Of a DNA stretch of 64,000 bases, positions 10,259 through 22,116 are shown piece after piece (the first letter of the stretch is position 1; each line of letters opens with the position of its first letter). The DNA comes from Areca catechu (Eukaryota > Streptophyta > Magnoliopsida > Arecales > Arecaceae), in NCBI GenBank assembly GCA_021397845.1, contig CM038043.1, positions 123,837,013 to 123,901,012 of the forward strand, given 5' to 3'. The notes under the pieces were generated by a model. It had not been told where the DNA came from. It was given only the letters and a program-made list of their open reading frames with translations, and did no database searches. Position numbers and translations under genes: made by a program.

Positions 10259-12591
10259 TGAAAGTAAACAGATGCAGGTGGTTTGACAAGATCCTATACT
10301 AGGCATGCAAACATCTGCAGGAGCAAATTGGATTTTAAAATAATTTTTAAAATTCACGTAGCGGGTATCTGCTCCGCCAGGAATTAATCTAAATCTAGTT
10401 ACATTTAGGCATGCATAATCATATAAAATATTTATAAAATATTAAACAATTTAATCTATCCATGCATGATTAAAAAATTAATTTTTCATACCTTTATTTT
10501 ACCTGGAATAACTCTGGAATAAACCTGGAATAGACTGGAATAACTGGAATAAAGTTATTCCAGTCGTCTTCCTCCTTGGGACCCTGTTTTTGGCTTGCAA
10601 AACGTCGTCGGAACACCGCCTTCCGGACCTCCGTTTGCTTCCAAATTTGAGCAGTGGCTTCTTGGACAAGTCTTCTTCGATTTGCCACCAGTTGCTGCAA
10701 TCAAATCTAAGCCAAAAACATTAAATAAATCACCAAAGTTTGCTGCCAAATTTCTGCAGCAGAACTGGATAGCAGACTTTGGCCTTCGTTTCGGAGCAGC
10801 TGGGGCGATCCCGGCTCATGTGGTTTGCTCCTAGGAGTAGAGTGGTACTCCCTCTAGAGGGGAAACATGCCCGGGACTCTCGGATCCGCCTCCACGCACG
10901 GTGCTAGCCATCGGAAGAGGGCTTCACGATCACAGGAATTCTGCAACAGGGCAGAACTAGAGCACTTGAAACAATGGGATTAAGGCCTTGTTTCTCTCTC
11001 ACAAAACTCCTAAACCCAGCCCCAAAGATCTCTGCTTAAGCCTCTCAAAGAATGCCCAAAGCTCTCTCTCTTTAAGCCTCTCTTACGGTGAAGAGGAATT
11101 TTTCTCTCTTAATTTTTAAACTTCAACTCAAAACAGGACGCTGGTTTGGTTTTATAAGCTAGCTGGGAGGGAGAGGGAGGTGGAGCGACGGAAGGCCAAG
11201 AGAGGCAGCAGCAAGTAAACCAATTAATTAGCCTTAATCTAGGATTAAAGCCTTCAAACGGTGGAGGGAGAAGAGGAGGAAACTACAGCGATGGGAGTGA
11301 CCGTCGTTTGGCCTTCTCCCTTCAAATGCTTGGAATTTTTCTCTCCAATTACCGTGTAAAACGGTCCAAGGTGAAAAAAAAAAATATTGGTTCAAATAAC
11401 CGGTCGAAGCAAATAAACCAACCCATTGGTTCAATCTCATTAAATCAAAAGGTTCAATCCAATTGAACCTGGTTCAGGGAATACAATTAGTTCACAACCA
11501 ATAGGAGGCCGAAACGAACTCCGAATCAGTTCAAAACTGATTCAAAAAAATCCTGGCGCAATGCTGGTCAACCCGGAACATTTTTTGGTTGACACAGACA
11601 AGGGCAAGACAAGGAAAAGTGTGCTCAAAAATACTGTGACCATAAAACCGAGACGATTCCTAATCATAATCGGTACCTGGATCATAGAGTTATCCTCTAT
11701 GGCGTGTGACCTCATAGGTTCGAACCTAAATGGTAGCACTGGAACAATTCCAGTACCAGCACAGGAAACCATCTAGCAATGGGTCCCGGCATCCGGATAG
11801 GTCGAAGATGCGGGAGCAAACTATCGAACCTCTGGCATATGATTACCGTATAATTCATCCCTTTGACCTCTAATGCTCAAGACGACTGAGATTGGGCTGC
11901 CAACCCAGACTGAGTCAGTCGACTACGTGTCTCAACCTCGCAAGCCCAGTGACTCTTCACTAGGACTACCCCGACCGAGGATTTGCTAAATTGAGATACT
12001 GCGAGACATTCAATCCAAACTGTTTAGATAGGTCAATTCCATCTTGGTCCATCACTGCTCCACAAGTACTTGCCTGTACCTAGAAACCTTCCATCACCGG
12101 ATTAAAAATTCGGGTAGTCCGGCACCAAAGCATAGGGAGTTGCTTGCAAGCTACCGTGATGACCTCAGGTCAGAGGGACACATATACCCATATCCAATCG
12201 TGAGTATCCCTTTGGCAGAAAGGGGCTGCACGGAGTCACGTTCAATGAGATATCACATATCCCACTTGTAGATCACATCAGTGTCACCACACTCATTTGG
12301 TCAAGAGGATAACCAAACGATGTGAACTACAACAACCTATACTTGATATATTGTTGTCCAGTACAATATATCCTTTGGTTATGAACAGGGTTTAAGGACC
12401 ACTCGATACATCCTCTCTGTATCGAAGTCAGTGTAGTCCTAAGGACTTCATCACATTGAAAGAGTTCATTTCAGGAAAATTAAGTATGTGATGAGGGGCC
12501 AATATTATTTTATTAATTCATAAAATGAGTACAATACTGAGCACAACCGTCTACAACCCAGGCGATTGGCTTTGGGACACAATTCCCAACA
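10259..12591 (-). mobile_element. Solo LTR S2, Copia-like, nested in S1
   Basis: 2333 bp, beginning TGAAAGTAAAC and ending AATTCCCAACA on the plus strand, flanked by perfect AAAAT duplications (10254-10258 and 12592-12596). On the minus strand its 5' end (GGAATTGTGTCCCAAAGCCAATCG) parallels the 5' end of the COP-D LTR (GGATTATGCCCTAAAGGCCAATCG), so it belongs to a related Copia family and runs on the minus strand. No interior or second LTR is present. The 10503-10560 stretch repeats CTGGAATAA units. Confidence 0.82.
11148..11156 (-). promoter_or_regulatory. Possible TATA box of solo LTR S2
   Basis: On the minus strand TTATAAAAC lies within the LTR, upstream of a pyrimidine- and A-rich segment. 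It is a candidate core promoter by motif alone. Confidence 0.35.
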
Positions 12592-13283
12592 AAAATGGCA
12601 TTAACTCAATCAATTGAAATCCATAATGAATTTGGCTTGATAAAATTGGATTGAAGCTTCTTTCGAACTGTGATGCTCGCACCAACAACTACCGAGCTTC
12701 AAGGAGATACTCTCTTTTTATTAGAAAGCTTTTATTCTCTTTACTTCAAACTATTATTTGTTGTAAGGTTTCTTGGTTAGCATATTGCAAAACCAAGGGA
12801 AGTTATTGGTGAGCCTTTGAAGACCAATTAGGTTCTTGGTTATCCCGGAAAACCAAGGGAGGTTGGTGGTGAGCCTTAAAACCATTTAGGTTCTTGGTTA
12901 GCCCGTAAAATCAAGTGAGGTTTTGACTTGTGAGCCTTGTGAAAACAAGTCGGGTTTTGATTAGTGAGCCCTGAAAAACTAATCGACCATAATCGGTTGA
13001 GATTATAGTGAATTTCCAAGAATATCTTGGGGAGTGGATGTAGGTGCATTGGATAGCACCAAACCACTATATTTCTTTGTTTTTGTGGTTGCTTGTCTTC
13101 TCTTATTGCTCTTATATTTATTGCTCTTTATTTCCGCTGCATATTTACTTATGAGCATTATATTTGAATTCATAGTACCTTGATTAATTATTGGATTGGA
13201 TTATATACTATTGTATTGCATCAAGTAATTATTTTTAGAGACCTAATTCACCCTCCCTCTTAGGTTGCTTACTGGGCAATAAG

Positions 13284-13296
13284 TGGTATCAGAACC
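13284..13296 (+). promoter_or_regulatory. Primer binding site of SIRE-B
   Basis: TGGTATCAGAACC follows the 5' LTR after AG, the same spacing as in SIRE-A. It matches the initiator Met tRNA type with one change (GAACC for GAGCC). Confidence 0.88.
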
Positions 13297-13338
13297 CTGT
13301 TTTCAGTTTATAGGCTTTACCGCCTTGAGTAAAGATCT

Positions 13339-15033
13339 ATGACAACACCTATTGGTACTAGTGTAATTGAGGGTCAAGCCTCAAATAGATCTCCAATTTT
13401 CAATGGATCAAATTATACATATTGGAAAACTAGGATGAGAATTTATATGCATTCTATTGATTATAACTTATGGAGAGTAGTTGATAAAGGTCCTCATATT
13501 CCTTCGGTTGTGGTTAATGGTGTTTCCATCCCAAAGCTTGAAGAGGATTGGGATGAAAATGACATTAAGTAATCCGAGATCAATGCTAAGGCAATGAATC
13601 TCTTTTATTGTGCATTAGATTCTAGTGAATTCAATAGGATATCTACTTGCACATCCGCCAAAAAAATTTGGGACACACTTGAAGTTACCCATGAGGGTAC
13701 CGATCAAGTGAAAAATACTAAGGTGAACATGTTAGTGCATACTTATGAAATATTCTGAATGGAACCTAATGAGTCTATCACTGACATATACACTAGATTT
13801 ACAAATATTGTAACTAGAATGAGAAGTCTAGGAAAAGTAATGTCTAACGCTGATCTTGTGAATAAAATCCTCAGGTCACTTTCAATATCGTGGAAACCGA
13901 AGGTGACCGCCATCCAAGAAGCAAAGGATGTTGACAAGCTATCATTAGAGTAGTTGGTTGGATCGCTCATGACTTATAAGCTGAATTTAAAGCAAAAGTC
14001 AATGGACATGGACAAGAAGAAAAAGGGGATTGCATTCAAATCAAATATACAAGAAGAATCTTCAATAGATGAGTCCAAAGAAGAAGAAGAAGATGAAAGT
14101 GAAGAAGCTCTTCTTGCTAGGAAATTTAGAAGATTCATGAAGAGGAGGAAGTTTCCTTACAAGAAGAAATTTCAATCAAATAAAGAAAAGGGAAAAGAGA
14201 AAGAGAAAGAAAAGGAAAAAGAAAAGGAGAAGGAAATACCTACATGCTTCGAGTGTAAGAAGCCGGGTCACTACAAATTTGACTGCCCTCTCCTAAAGAA
14301 GTCAAGGAAGAATTTAAGAAAGAAAGCAATGATGGCCACCTGGAGTGATAGTGAGGACTCCAGTTCTGAATAAGAGCAGACATAAATTATAAATTTTTGT
14401 CTAATAGCACATCAAGAGCAAGATGAGGTAAATTTTGATACCGAAGTAGATTTTACTTTTGATGAATTAAGAAATGCTTTTGATGAACTTATGCATGATT
14501 ATAAATTAATTTTATTTAAAAATAAAAGATTGAAAAAGCATGCAAACAATTTGTCTCATAAAAATAATTCTTTATTAAATGAAGTTAGTGATTTGAAAAT
14601 TAAATTAGATGTTTTAGAAAAGAAAAATAATGCTTTCAATATGGAGAATGAAGTTTTAAAAAGACCTAAAACTATTATTTCAAATGGTGATCTTTTAAAG
14701 AAAAATAAAGATTTAGAATTAGAAAATGCAAAGTACAAAAATGAACTTGATAAAATGAAGCCTTTTGTTAAAAAATTTATCTATAGTTCAGAAAAATTAA
14801 ACCTACTTTTGAATAGCCAAAGAACCATTTTCAACCAAGCAAGATTAGGCTATAGATCCCAAAGACAACAAAAGTATTTTAAAAATTTTTTTGTATCTGC
14901 ATCATCTAGCATAACATGTTTTTCATGTAAAAAGCAAGGTCATAAATCTTTTCAATATAATTTGGAAAAAATTAATAATTTTAGAAAAGTTTGGATTTCA
15001 AAAGGAACCATTTTAAGTGCTAACCCTAAATGA
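13339..15033 (+). pseudogene. SIRE-B gag remnant
   Basis: ATG at 13339 opens MTTPIGTSVIEGQ and the block NGSNYTYWKTRMRIYMHS, the Copia gag start. Single-base nonsense changes lie at about 13570, 13756 and 13951. The zinc knuckle near 14247-14288 is intact: CFECKKPGHYKFDC (CX2CX4HX4C). It is preceded by a Lys-Glu run encoded by a GAAAAG repeat (14185-14235). A coiled-coil-like Asn/Lys/Leu segment follows at 14491-14830. A second Cys-rich CFSCKKQGHKSFQ block near 14920 has lost its last Cys. Frame is kept through most of the gene. Confidence 0.85.
14185..14235 (+). repeat. GAAAAG-type short tandem repeat in SIRE-B gag
   Basis: AAAGAGAAAGAGAAAGAAAA-like units encode alternating Lys-Glu just upstream of the zinc knuckle. 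The same tract is present in SIRE-C (47674-47722, complement). Confidence 0.8.
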
Positions 15034-17195
15034 CCTAAGTTGGCTTGGATCTCTTTGGACCAACTAGAACATCAAGTCTAGGAGTCAAGAGATATGGATT
15101 AGTCATAGTTGATGATTTTTCGAGATTTACATGGATTTTCTTTCTGGCACATAAAGATGAGTCATTTTCTGCATTTATAAAATTTTATCGAAAAGTTTTA
15201 AATGAAAAAGGTGTTTAAGTTGTTTGCATTCATGGTGATCATGGAACTAAATTTGAAAATCAAGATTTCAAAAGCTTTTGTAATGAAAAAGGTATTAAAC
15301 ACAACTTTTTTGCACCTAGGACACCTCAGCAGAATGGGATAGTAGAAAGAAAAAATCATACTTTAGAAGAAATGACACGCACTATGCTTTGTGAAAATAA
15401 TTTACCAAGATATTTTTGGGCTAAAGCTATTAATACTGCATGTTATATCTTAAATCGAGTTTTAATCCATCCTATTTTGAAGAAAACTCCCTATGAACTT
15501 TGGAATCAAAGAAAACCAACCTTAAAGTATTTTTGAGTTTTTGGTTGTAAATATTTTATCTTAAATAATGGCAAAGACAATCTTGGAAAATTTGATGCCA
15601 AGTCTGATAAAGATATTTTTTTAGGATACTCTACATCAAGCAGGGCATACAGAATTTTCAACAAAAGAATCTTAGTTGTAAAGGAGTCTGTACATGTTAT
15701 TTTTGAAGAATCTACTAACAAATCCTTCAGAAAAAAGGATACTTCTGATGAATGTGCATATACTGATAAGCTTCAAAAGCTGACATTGAATGATCAACCC
15801 CCTCAGCCAAGTGAAGAAGATCAAGACAAAAGTGAAAAGGTGAAGACACTCCAAAGTACTAAGATCTACCTAAGGAGTGGAGGTATGCTCATGGACATCC
15901 TAAGGAATTAATCCTAGGTGATCCATCTAAAGGGGTAAGAACTCGAGCCTCAATTAGAAGTGAATGTGATTATATAGCTTTTGTTTTTCAAGTAAAGCCT
16001 AAATATTTTGAAGATGCTAAAAAAGTCCCTAACTGGATAAATGCTATACAAGATGAATTAATTCAGTTTGAGAGAAATAATGTTTGGACATTAATAGAAA
16101 GACCATCTAATGTTTCTATTATTGGCACAAAATGGGTATTTAGGAATAAATTAGATGAAAATGGAATTATTGTTAGAAATAAAGCTAGGCTAGTTGCTAA
16201 AGGCTATAATCAGGAGGAAGGAATTGATTTTGATGAACTTTTGGTCCTGTTGCTAGACTTGAAGCAATTAGACTACTATTAGTATTTGCCTATTTTATAA
16301 ATTTTAAACTCTTTCAAATGGATGTTAAAAGTGCCTTTCTAAATGGTTTTATAATAGAAAAATTTTTTGTTGAACCACCTGGATTTGAAAATCACGTACA
16401 TCCTGATCATGTTTTTAAATTGCACAAAGCACTTTATAGATTAAAGCAAACACCATGAGCATGGTATGAAATACTCAGCAAATTTTTGATTGAAAATGAA
16501 TTTTCTAGAGGCCATATTGATAAAATCTTATTTCTGAAAAAGAAAGATAATGATTTATTAGTAGTACAAATATATGTTGATGATATCATTTTCGGTGCTA
16601 CTAATAAAATTCTTTATCAAGAGTTTGCTAAGCTAATGCAGGGTGAGTTCGAGATGAGCATGATGGGAGAACTTAATTTCTTTCTCGGACTCCAGATCAA
16701 GCAAACTAAAGATGGAATCTTCATCAACCAAGCTAAGTATACAAGAGAAATTATAAAGAAGTTTGGGATGGAGACTACTAAATCAATAGGTACACCTATG
16801 AGCCCCTCTTGTAGACTTGATAAAGATGAGCATGGTAAATCTGTAGATCAAAAATTAAACAGAGGTATGATTGGTTCTTTACTGTACTTAACTATTAGTA
16901 GACCAGATATAATGTTCAGTATATGCATGTGTGCTAGATATCAATCTGAACCTAAAGAATCACATCTATTGACTGTTAAGCGCATTATTAGATATCTATC
17001 TGGAACAATTGATATTGGCTTATAGTATTCTAGAGATTCATCTACTGAATTAATTGGATATTCTGATACTGATTTTGCTGGTTGTAAATTGGATAGAAAG
17101 AGTACTAGTGGTACTTGCCAATTTCTTGGAGTTAACTTAATCTCCTGGTTTAGCAAGAAACAAATTTTAGTTGCATTATCCATAGCTGAGGCTGA
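15034..17195 (+). pseudogene. SIRE-B pol: integrase, RT, start of RNase H (protease deleted)
   Basis: Just after the gag-end block the DNA jumps to the integrase core (SLDQLEHQV replaces the expected MDLFGPTRTS in another frame near 15045), so the protease and the integrase zinc region are missing. The core continues with VDDFSRFTWIFFLAHKDE and PQQNGIVERKN. RT follows from about 15990: FKLFQMDVKSAFLNGFI near 16310 and IYVDDIIFGATN near 16570, the catalytic YVDD. RNase H begins near 16860 and is interrupted at 17196 by CACTA. Stops near 15220, 15534, 16456 and 17023 and frame shifts near 15840 and 16240 show decay. Confidence 0.87.
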
Positions 17196-17196
17196 T

Positions 17197-17208
17197 CACT
17201 ACAACAAA
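17197..17208 (+). repeat. CACTA left terminal inverted repeat
   Basis: CACTACAACAAA, complementary to the last 12 bases of the element. Confidence 0.93.
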
Positions 17209-17215
17209 AGAATAT

Positions 17216-17955
17216 ATTACCGACCAAAATATAATTTAGTTGAGAATAATTAAACTCTTTACCAACCAAATTATAATTATTTACGACCAAAAAAATTTTG
17301 GTATTATTTGAGATACTGCATGAAAATTGGCGACCATTATTTTTGTATTCATGACCAATTATATTTTTGTCATAAAAAAATTATTTATCAACCAAAATTT
17401 TAGTTGCTAAAATTAATAATGACCATATATATATAGATTATTAAAAAATAATTTAATTTTTAAATTCATTATCAACCAAAACATAATTTGGTTGTAAAAA
17501 AAATGTATTACCGACCAAAATACAATTTGGTTTAGAATAATTAAGTTTTTTTAGCAACCATTATTTTTGTATTCACGACTAATTATAATTTTGTCATAAA
17601 AAAATTATTTATCAACCAAAATTTTAGTTGCTAAAATTAATAACGACCAAATATATATAGATTATTAAAAAATAATTTAATTTTTAAATCATTATCAACC
17701 AAAATATAATTTGGTTGTAAAAAAAATGTATTACCGACCAAAATAATATTTGGTTGAGAATAATTAAGTTTTTTTAGCAAATATTATTTTTATATTCATG
17801 ACCAATTATAATTATATCGTAAAAAAAATATTTATCAACCAAAATTTTAGTTGCTAAAATTAATAACAACCAAATATATATAAATTATAAAAAAATAATT
17901 TGATTTTTAAATTTATTATCAACCAAAATATAATTTGGTTGTAAAAAAAAATAAA
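17216..17955. repeat. CACTA left subterminal repeats
   Basis: A long unit beginning ATTACCGACCAAAAT recurs at 17216, 17507 and about 17729. Each contains short inverted motifs such as ACCAAA...TTTGGT, for example AACCAAAATATAATTTGGTT near 17928. Subterminal arrays of this kind bind the accessory transposase (TNPA class) in known En/Spm elements; binding here is inferred. Confidence 0.85.
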
Positions 17956-17969
17956 TTTTGTTTAAAAGA

Positions 17970-19015
17970 AAACAAAATGTGCGCGCCATCAGGATTTTTT
18001 TTTTCCCGTGCCTGGCCTTTTCCTTTCCACTCCCGCTCGTATCCCCTTGCTCCCTAGCCTCTCCTCTTCCTCTCTTCGGTAGCTCTTCCTCGGTTTCGCC
18101 TCTCGAATCGGTGAAGAAGCGACGGTGAGTGGTGGCAGTGGTAAGCGGTGGCGAGTGGCAGCAGCGGCTTCCTCCACTTCCGATCATCATCCAGGTGATG
18201 ACAGTTATTTATTTATTTTTTTGGATTATGATATCTGTCGGGGAGGAGGGGCGTTGAAGGAGAGAGTAGAGCGGCGCATCCGAGGGTGATGGGGGAGACG
18301 TCGGTGACGAGGCGACGGAGATGAGGAACATATGGGAGGGGCAGGAGGGGTTCAGAGATACGGAGATGGTGGGCAAATCATGACTCGGTGTGGGACTTAG
18401 GGAGGGCGCCGGCGAGGAAGGCATCACGATCCGGGGGGGACGGTGAGGGCCGTCACGATCCGTCGGGGGAGGGGGGGTGGGGCGGTGAAGATGCCGTGGA
18501 AGAGCTACGGGCCGGGTAGGCGTGCGGCGGGGACACGATGGTGAAGGGCCAGAAGATCTCCGAGGGTAGGGGTGCCGGTGGGGCACGGCGGTGAAGGGCC
18601 GCGGAAGATCTCCAAGGTTAGAGAAGATCCGGTGCCACGGGCGGCAGCAATGGGGGAGTCCTATGGAAGAAAAAAAAAATAGAGAACTTTGACAGGACAG
18701 AGAGAGGGGAATAGAGCATAGAGAAGGTATGGGGTGGGTTCTCGAATTGCCGGATGGGGGGGTGGTGGGAGGGGGGAGGAGGCAGAAGAGCTGTACGTGG
18801 GGTAGGATGGGGTGGGGGTGAGTGCGGAGGAGACAGGGAAGGAAGGAGGGCGTGTAGCGGCGGGGCATGGAGGAGTTGCATGTGGGGTGGAGGTGGGGTT
18901 GGTGGAGGGGGGCACGGATGAGCTGTGCATGGTTTGGGAGGGGGGCGGAGGCTACGAAGGAGGGCGTGCAATATAGGAGGAAGAGGGTGGCGTGCAGCAG
19001 CAGAGAGGGTTAACC
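17970..19015. other. GC- and CpG-rich segment of CACTA
   Basis: After the AT-rich subterminal repeats the base composition changes sharply to GC-rich, with many CG dinucleotides and pyrimidine-rich runs (about 17990-18190), then purine-rich G runs to about 19000. The long open frames on the complement are low-complexity Pro/Ser/Thr and carry no domain. It could hold the element promoter and first non-coding exon, or a captured host 5' region. I cannot decide which. Confidence 0.5.
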
Positions 19016-20344
19016 GTTATAGAAGAAGATGTGGGTGCCCAAAATTTGGAAGCCTTGCGAGAACTTTTTTTTGGTAGAGAGGAATGAGTTGTTATTAGCA
19101 TTACTAAACTATGAAGGAAAGTTCAATTAAATAATGCATGCATTGCACAAATAGATCCTCGGAATGCAATCTGTGATTATAGGGTGGCAATATTATTTAT
19201 TTTACTGGAGAAATAAAGTGTATATATCTTTATAATAAACGTCCACAATATTTGATGGTTTTGGGGAGGATTAACTGGTTCATTATCTATAAGCAATGGA
19301 GAACATGTCCTTTATAGGATATGTATGTTATGTGGATTTGACTTATACTGATGTAGCAAGCCGCTGACATGGCACCCACATAGGATCCAGCTAGGTGCCA
19401 CTCTTTTTTTGTTTCCAAATCATATCTGCAATTTAAATTATTTTCGTACCAAGAGTTACTTTTAAGACGGTAAGCAGAGAGGGGTGCTTGAGTATGTTAA
19501 TTTGCATTATTATTTATCTCAAGAAAGTTTTGGATGAAGTATGATGTTCTTATGAATGAGTTCTTGCTTTTAACGTTAATCGATGGACAACACAATTGTT
19601 TACTAGTAGTGCTCTAGTAGGAGTTAGATATGGATTACTTAAAAGATCCATAAAGTCTTTCATGCAACAAGTCTCCCTAGACATGAGTATCTTACAAGCA
19701 AAAAATGACAACAACACTAACTACCTTGATTGTTTCTTGTTGTTTCTTGTAACTTGTTGCAATAGCTTACTATTTATGAACTTGAATATAATACACATTT
19801 TAGTCCTTAATAAATTGCCTTATTCTATATTTAGTATTGTAGGTAATTTATTGCTATTACTCAACCTTGTTTAGAAATCACTATTGGTGCTTGTTACCTT
19901 TTAAATGAATGAAACCTACCTTACTGATCATGAAATTTTATCTTTTTTTGGGTTTCTTTCGATCATTTATGATTAAAAAATAAATTAAAAAATATATAAC
20001 ATGTATTTTAAGAAATCCTATCTATTTGGATTTTGAATTATCAACACTGTTTTTGCCAAAGCTTCCTTTCAGATACTTTTTCTTTTAAATTAGACCTGGT
20101 TGGGAGTCCTAAGAAAAAAATAGAAATGTTTGCCATAACAAAGAGATATTTCATGGTGTACATATAAGCATTTTAGTAGTAAGATTTTATTTGGATAGTT
20201 TCTTTAATTCAAAACTTGGTTTAACATAAAAATAATTTTTTATGTGTGCCTTTTTATCTCAGATTGAAATAAATACAAAAACTGAGGAGATTGTATGAAG
20301 GGAACTCAGGTGCATTTCTAATCTCATATATTACATATCTTTGT
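19016..20344 (+). other. CACTA non-coding region upstream of gene 1
   Basis: AT-rich, no domain seen in any frame. Probably leader and introns of the transposase gene. Confidence 0.4.
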
Positions 20345-20347
20345 ATG

Positions 20348-21985
20348 ATGGATAAGAGTTGGATGACTGCACAAAAGTGGAATGAACAGTATGTTAAGGG
20401 AGTTCAAGCTTTTATGGAATTCGTTGCTGATCATATGGGTAAAGAATGTGAGGTTAGATGTCCATGTATTGATTGTTTGAACCTATATATCAAGAGTCAG
20501 GATGTGGTTCATAATCATTTACTAATTCGGGGGATGGATGCAGATTATACTAGATGGATATTTCATGGAGAACATACAACTTTTAAAATTCCAAGACCAT
20601 ATGAAACTTTTTACCATCATGATGATGTGGGTGATGATAGTGTGCCATGCAATGACATAGATGAGGATGATGGAGTCCATGAAATGCTAAATGATTTTGG
20701 AAAATTTGTAAATAATTATCACATGGATCATAATAATGGTGTGTCAAATCTTAATGGAAATGATGGTTCGCAAGATGTATTTGCTAAACTTTTAAGGGAT
20801 GCTGAAAGAGAACTATATCTGGGTTGTTCAAAGTTTTCTACTTTATCATTTTTGGTGAAGTTACTCCATTTGAAAGTTTATAATAAATGGAGAAACAAAT
20901 CATTGGTATGTGCTATCTAATTGTGAGGAGTTAGAGCCTTATCTTGAGTAAGTATTTATTAGTGCATATATCATAGATGTACAAATCAATGGTTATATGT
21001 TTGTAAATTAATTACAATGCTACTTGATAGAAAACATTTGGAGGATCTTAAGAGAGAATGCACAACTAATGTAGAGAGAAGACAAATGGAGCAATTCCCA
21101 TCGTGGTTTAAAAAGCATGTAAGTAAATTATCATAATGTTGAGTTCATATCTACATTAACTATATATTAACTAAATATATCTTGTTTTTTTTGTAGATGA
21201 CATGCTTGTTTAACCAAAAGGCATCAGAAGCAACGGTGGCATTATATTCATTAGCATGTGGACCTCACATTTGTGTTAGAAAATATTCTGGTTGCATTAT
21301 CAATGGTATTAGGTTTCATACAAGAGATTGTGATGACCGCTGTAGAAGACAAAATAGTGGGGTGACTGTAGAAGGAAATAATGGAGATGATGTCATTGAC
21401 TACTATGGCATGATCAATGAGATCATAGAGTTAGAATATGTAAGAGATAAGAGGGTAGTTCTTTTCAAATACATTTGGTTTGATGTTGGGAATAAGAGGT
21501 CCAGCATACAAATAGATGGCAAGATTATTAGTATTAACGTAACCAAAACATGGTTTGATAATGATCCTTTTGTACTTGCTACACAAGCAAAACAGGTCTT
21601 CTATCTCAATGATACCAAATTAGGAAAAAACTGGGGAGTTGTGCAAAAATTCAAACATCGGCATATATTTGATATTTCAGAAAATCAAGATAATGAACTA
21701 AATGTGAATGAGCTGAATGTGAATGATGAAGTGTATTAAGATAATGAGCTGAATGTAAGTGATTCAATTGTTGAAAATCTAGATGTTGAACCTTTGGTTA
21801 GACGTGATGTCGATCCAGATATTATTGAAGCTAATATAGTACACACAATAGATGGAGTGCATGAAAAGGTCAACGAGTTTCTCATAGATAATGATTTAGA
21901 AGATGAAACATTGATAGAATATTGTGATGATGTAGACATAACTACTTATGATGATCATGACAGTGACATTGATGAAGATACATAG
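20348..21985 (+). pseudogene. CACTA gene 1: transposase-associated domain plus DUF4216, TNP2 core deleted
   Basis: The frame starts MDKSWM at 20348 (a second ATG lies 3 bases upstream) and gives the Transpos_assoc domain, with YVKGVQAFMEF and the zinc-type block RCPCIDCLN near residues 35-43. An acidic linker and a LLRDAERELYLGC block follow. The TNP2 transposase that should come next is absent; after NKWRNKS the DNA passes to YVLSNCEELEPYLE in another frame (20905-20948). Likely exons follow at about 21031-21120 (LEDLKRE, SWFKKH) and from 21197, with GTAAGT and TTTGTAG splice sites. The last exon is DUF4216-like (GIRFHTRDCDD, FKYIWFDV). A stop at 21737-21739 cuts an acidic tail. Confidence 0.8.
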
Positions 21986-22116
21986 TTAATATCTTCATTT
22001 TCATGTAATAAATGATTATACATCATCTTTATTTTCATCATTATTTTTTTTATATTTGCTTGTGTTCATTATTTGTACTAACTTGTTTAACTATTTATTT
22101 GTAGTGATACTTGAGA

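Larger units (their letters stand above)
8823..12684 (-). mobile_element. Solo LTR S1, gypsy-like, in the SIRE-B 5' LTR
   Basis: Starts TGATGTGGAA and ends CTCGCACCA, like the GYP-1 LTR ends (TGATGCGGAA, CTGCACCA). It is flanked by ACAAC duplications (8818-8822 and 12685-12689). Without the inner S2 insertion it is about 1.5 kb. It has no primer site, polypurine tract or coding domain and no second copy, so a solo LTR left by LTR-LTR recombination is the simplest reading. Orientation is inferred from the likeness to GYP-1. Confidence 0.8.
7855..13281 (+). repeat. 5' LTR of SIRE-B, split by solo LTR S1
   Basis: The LTR consists of 7855-8822 and 12690-13281 (about 1560 bp together). It matches 30640-32175 closely on both sides of the break. 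The break falls between CACAAC and TACCGAGC, which are contiguous in the 3' LTR (31617-31618). A TATA-like GGTATTTATATG lies near 8616-8627. Confidence 0.92.

Noticed and set aside
18209..18971. Long Pro/Ser-rich open frames on the minus strand
   Set aside because: Low-complexity frames caused by GC-rich purine-biased DNA on the plus strand; no domain and several overlapping frames.
19596..19874. 92-residue hydrophobic open frame in CACTA
   Set aside because: AT-rich chance frame in a non-coding region, no supporting exon signals.
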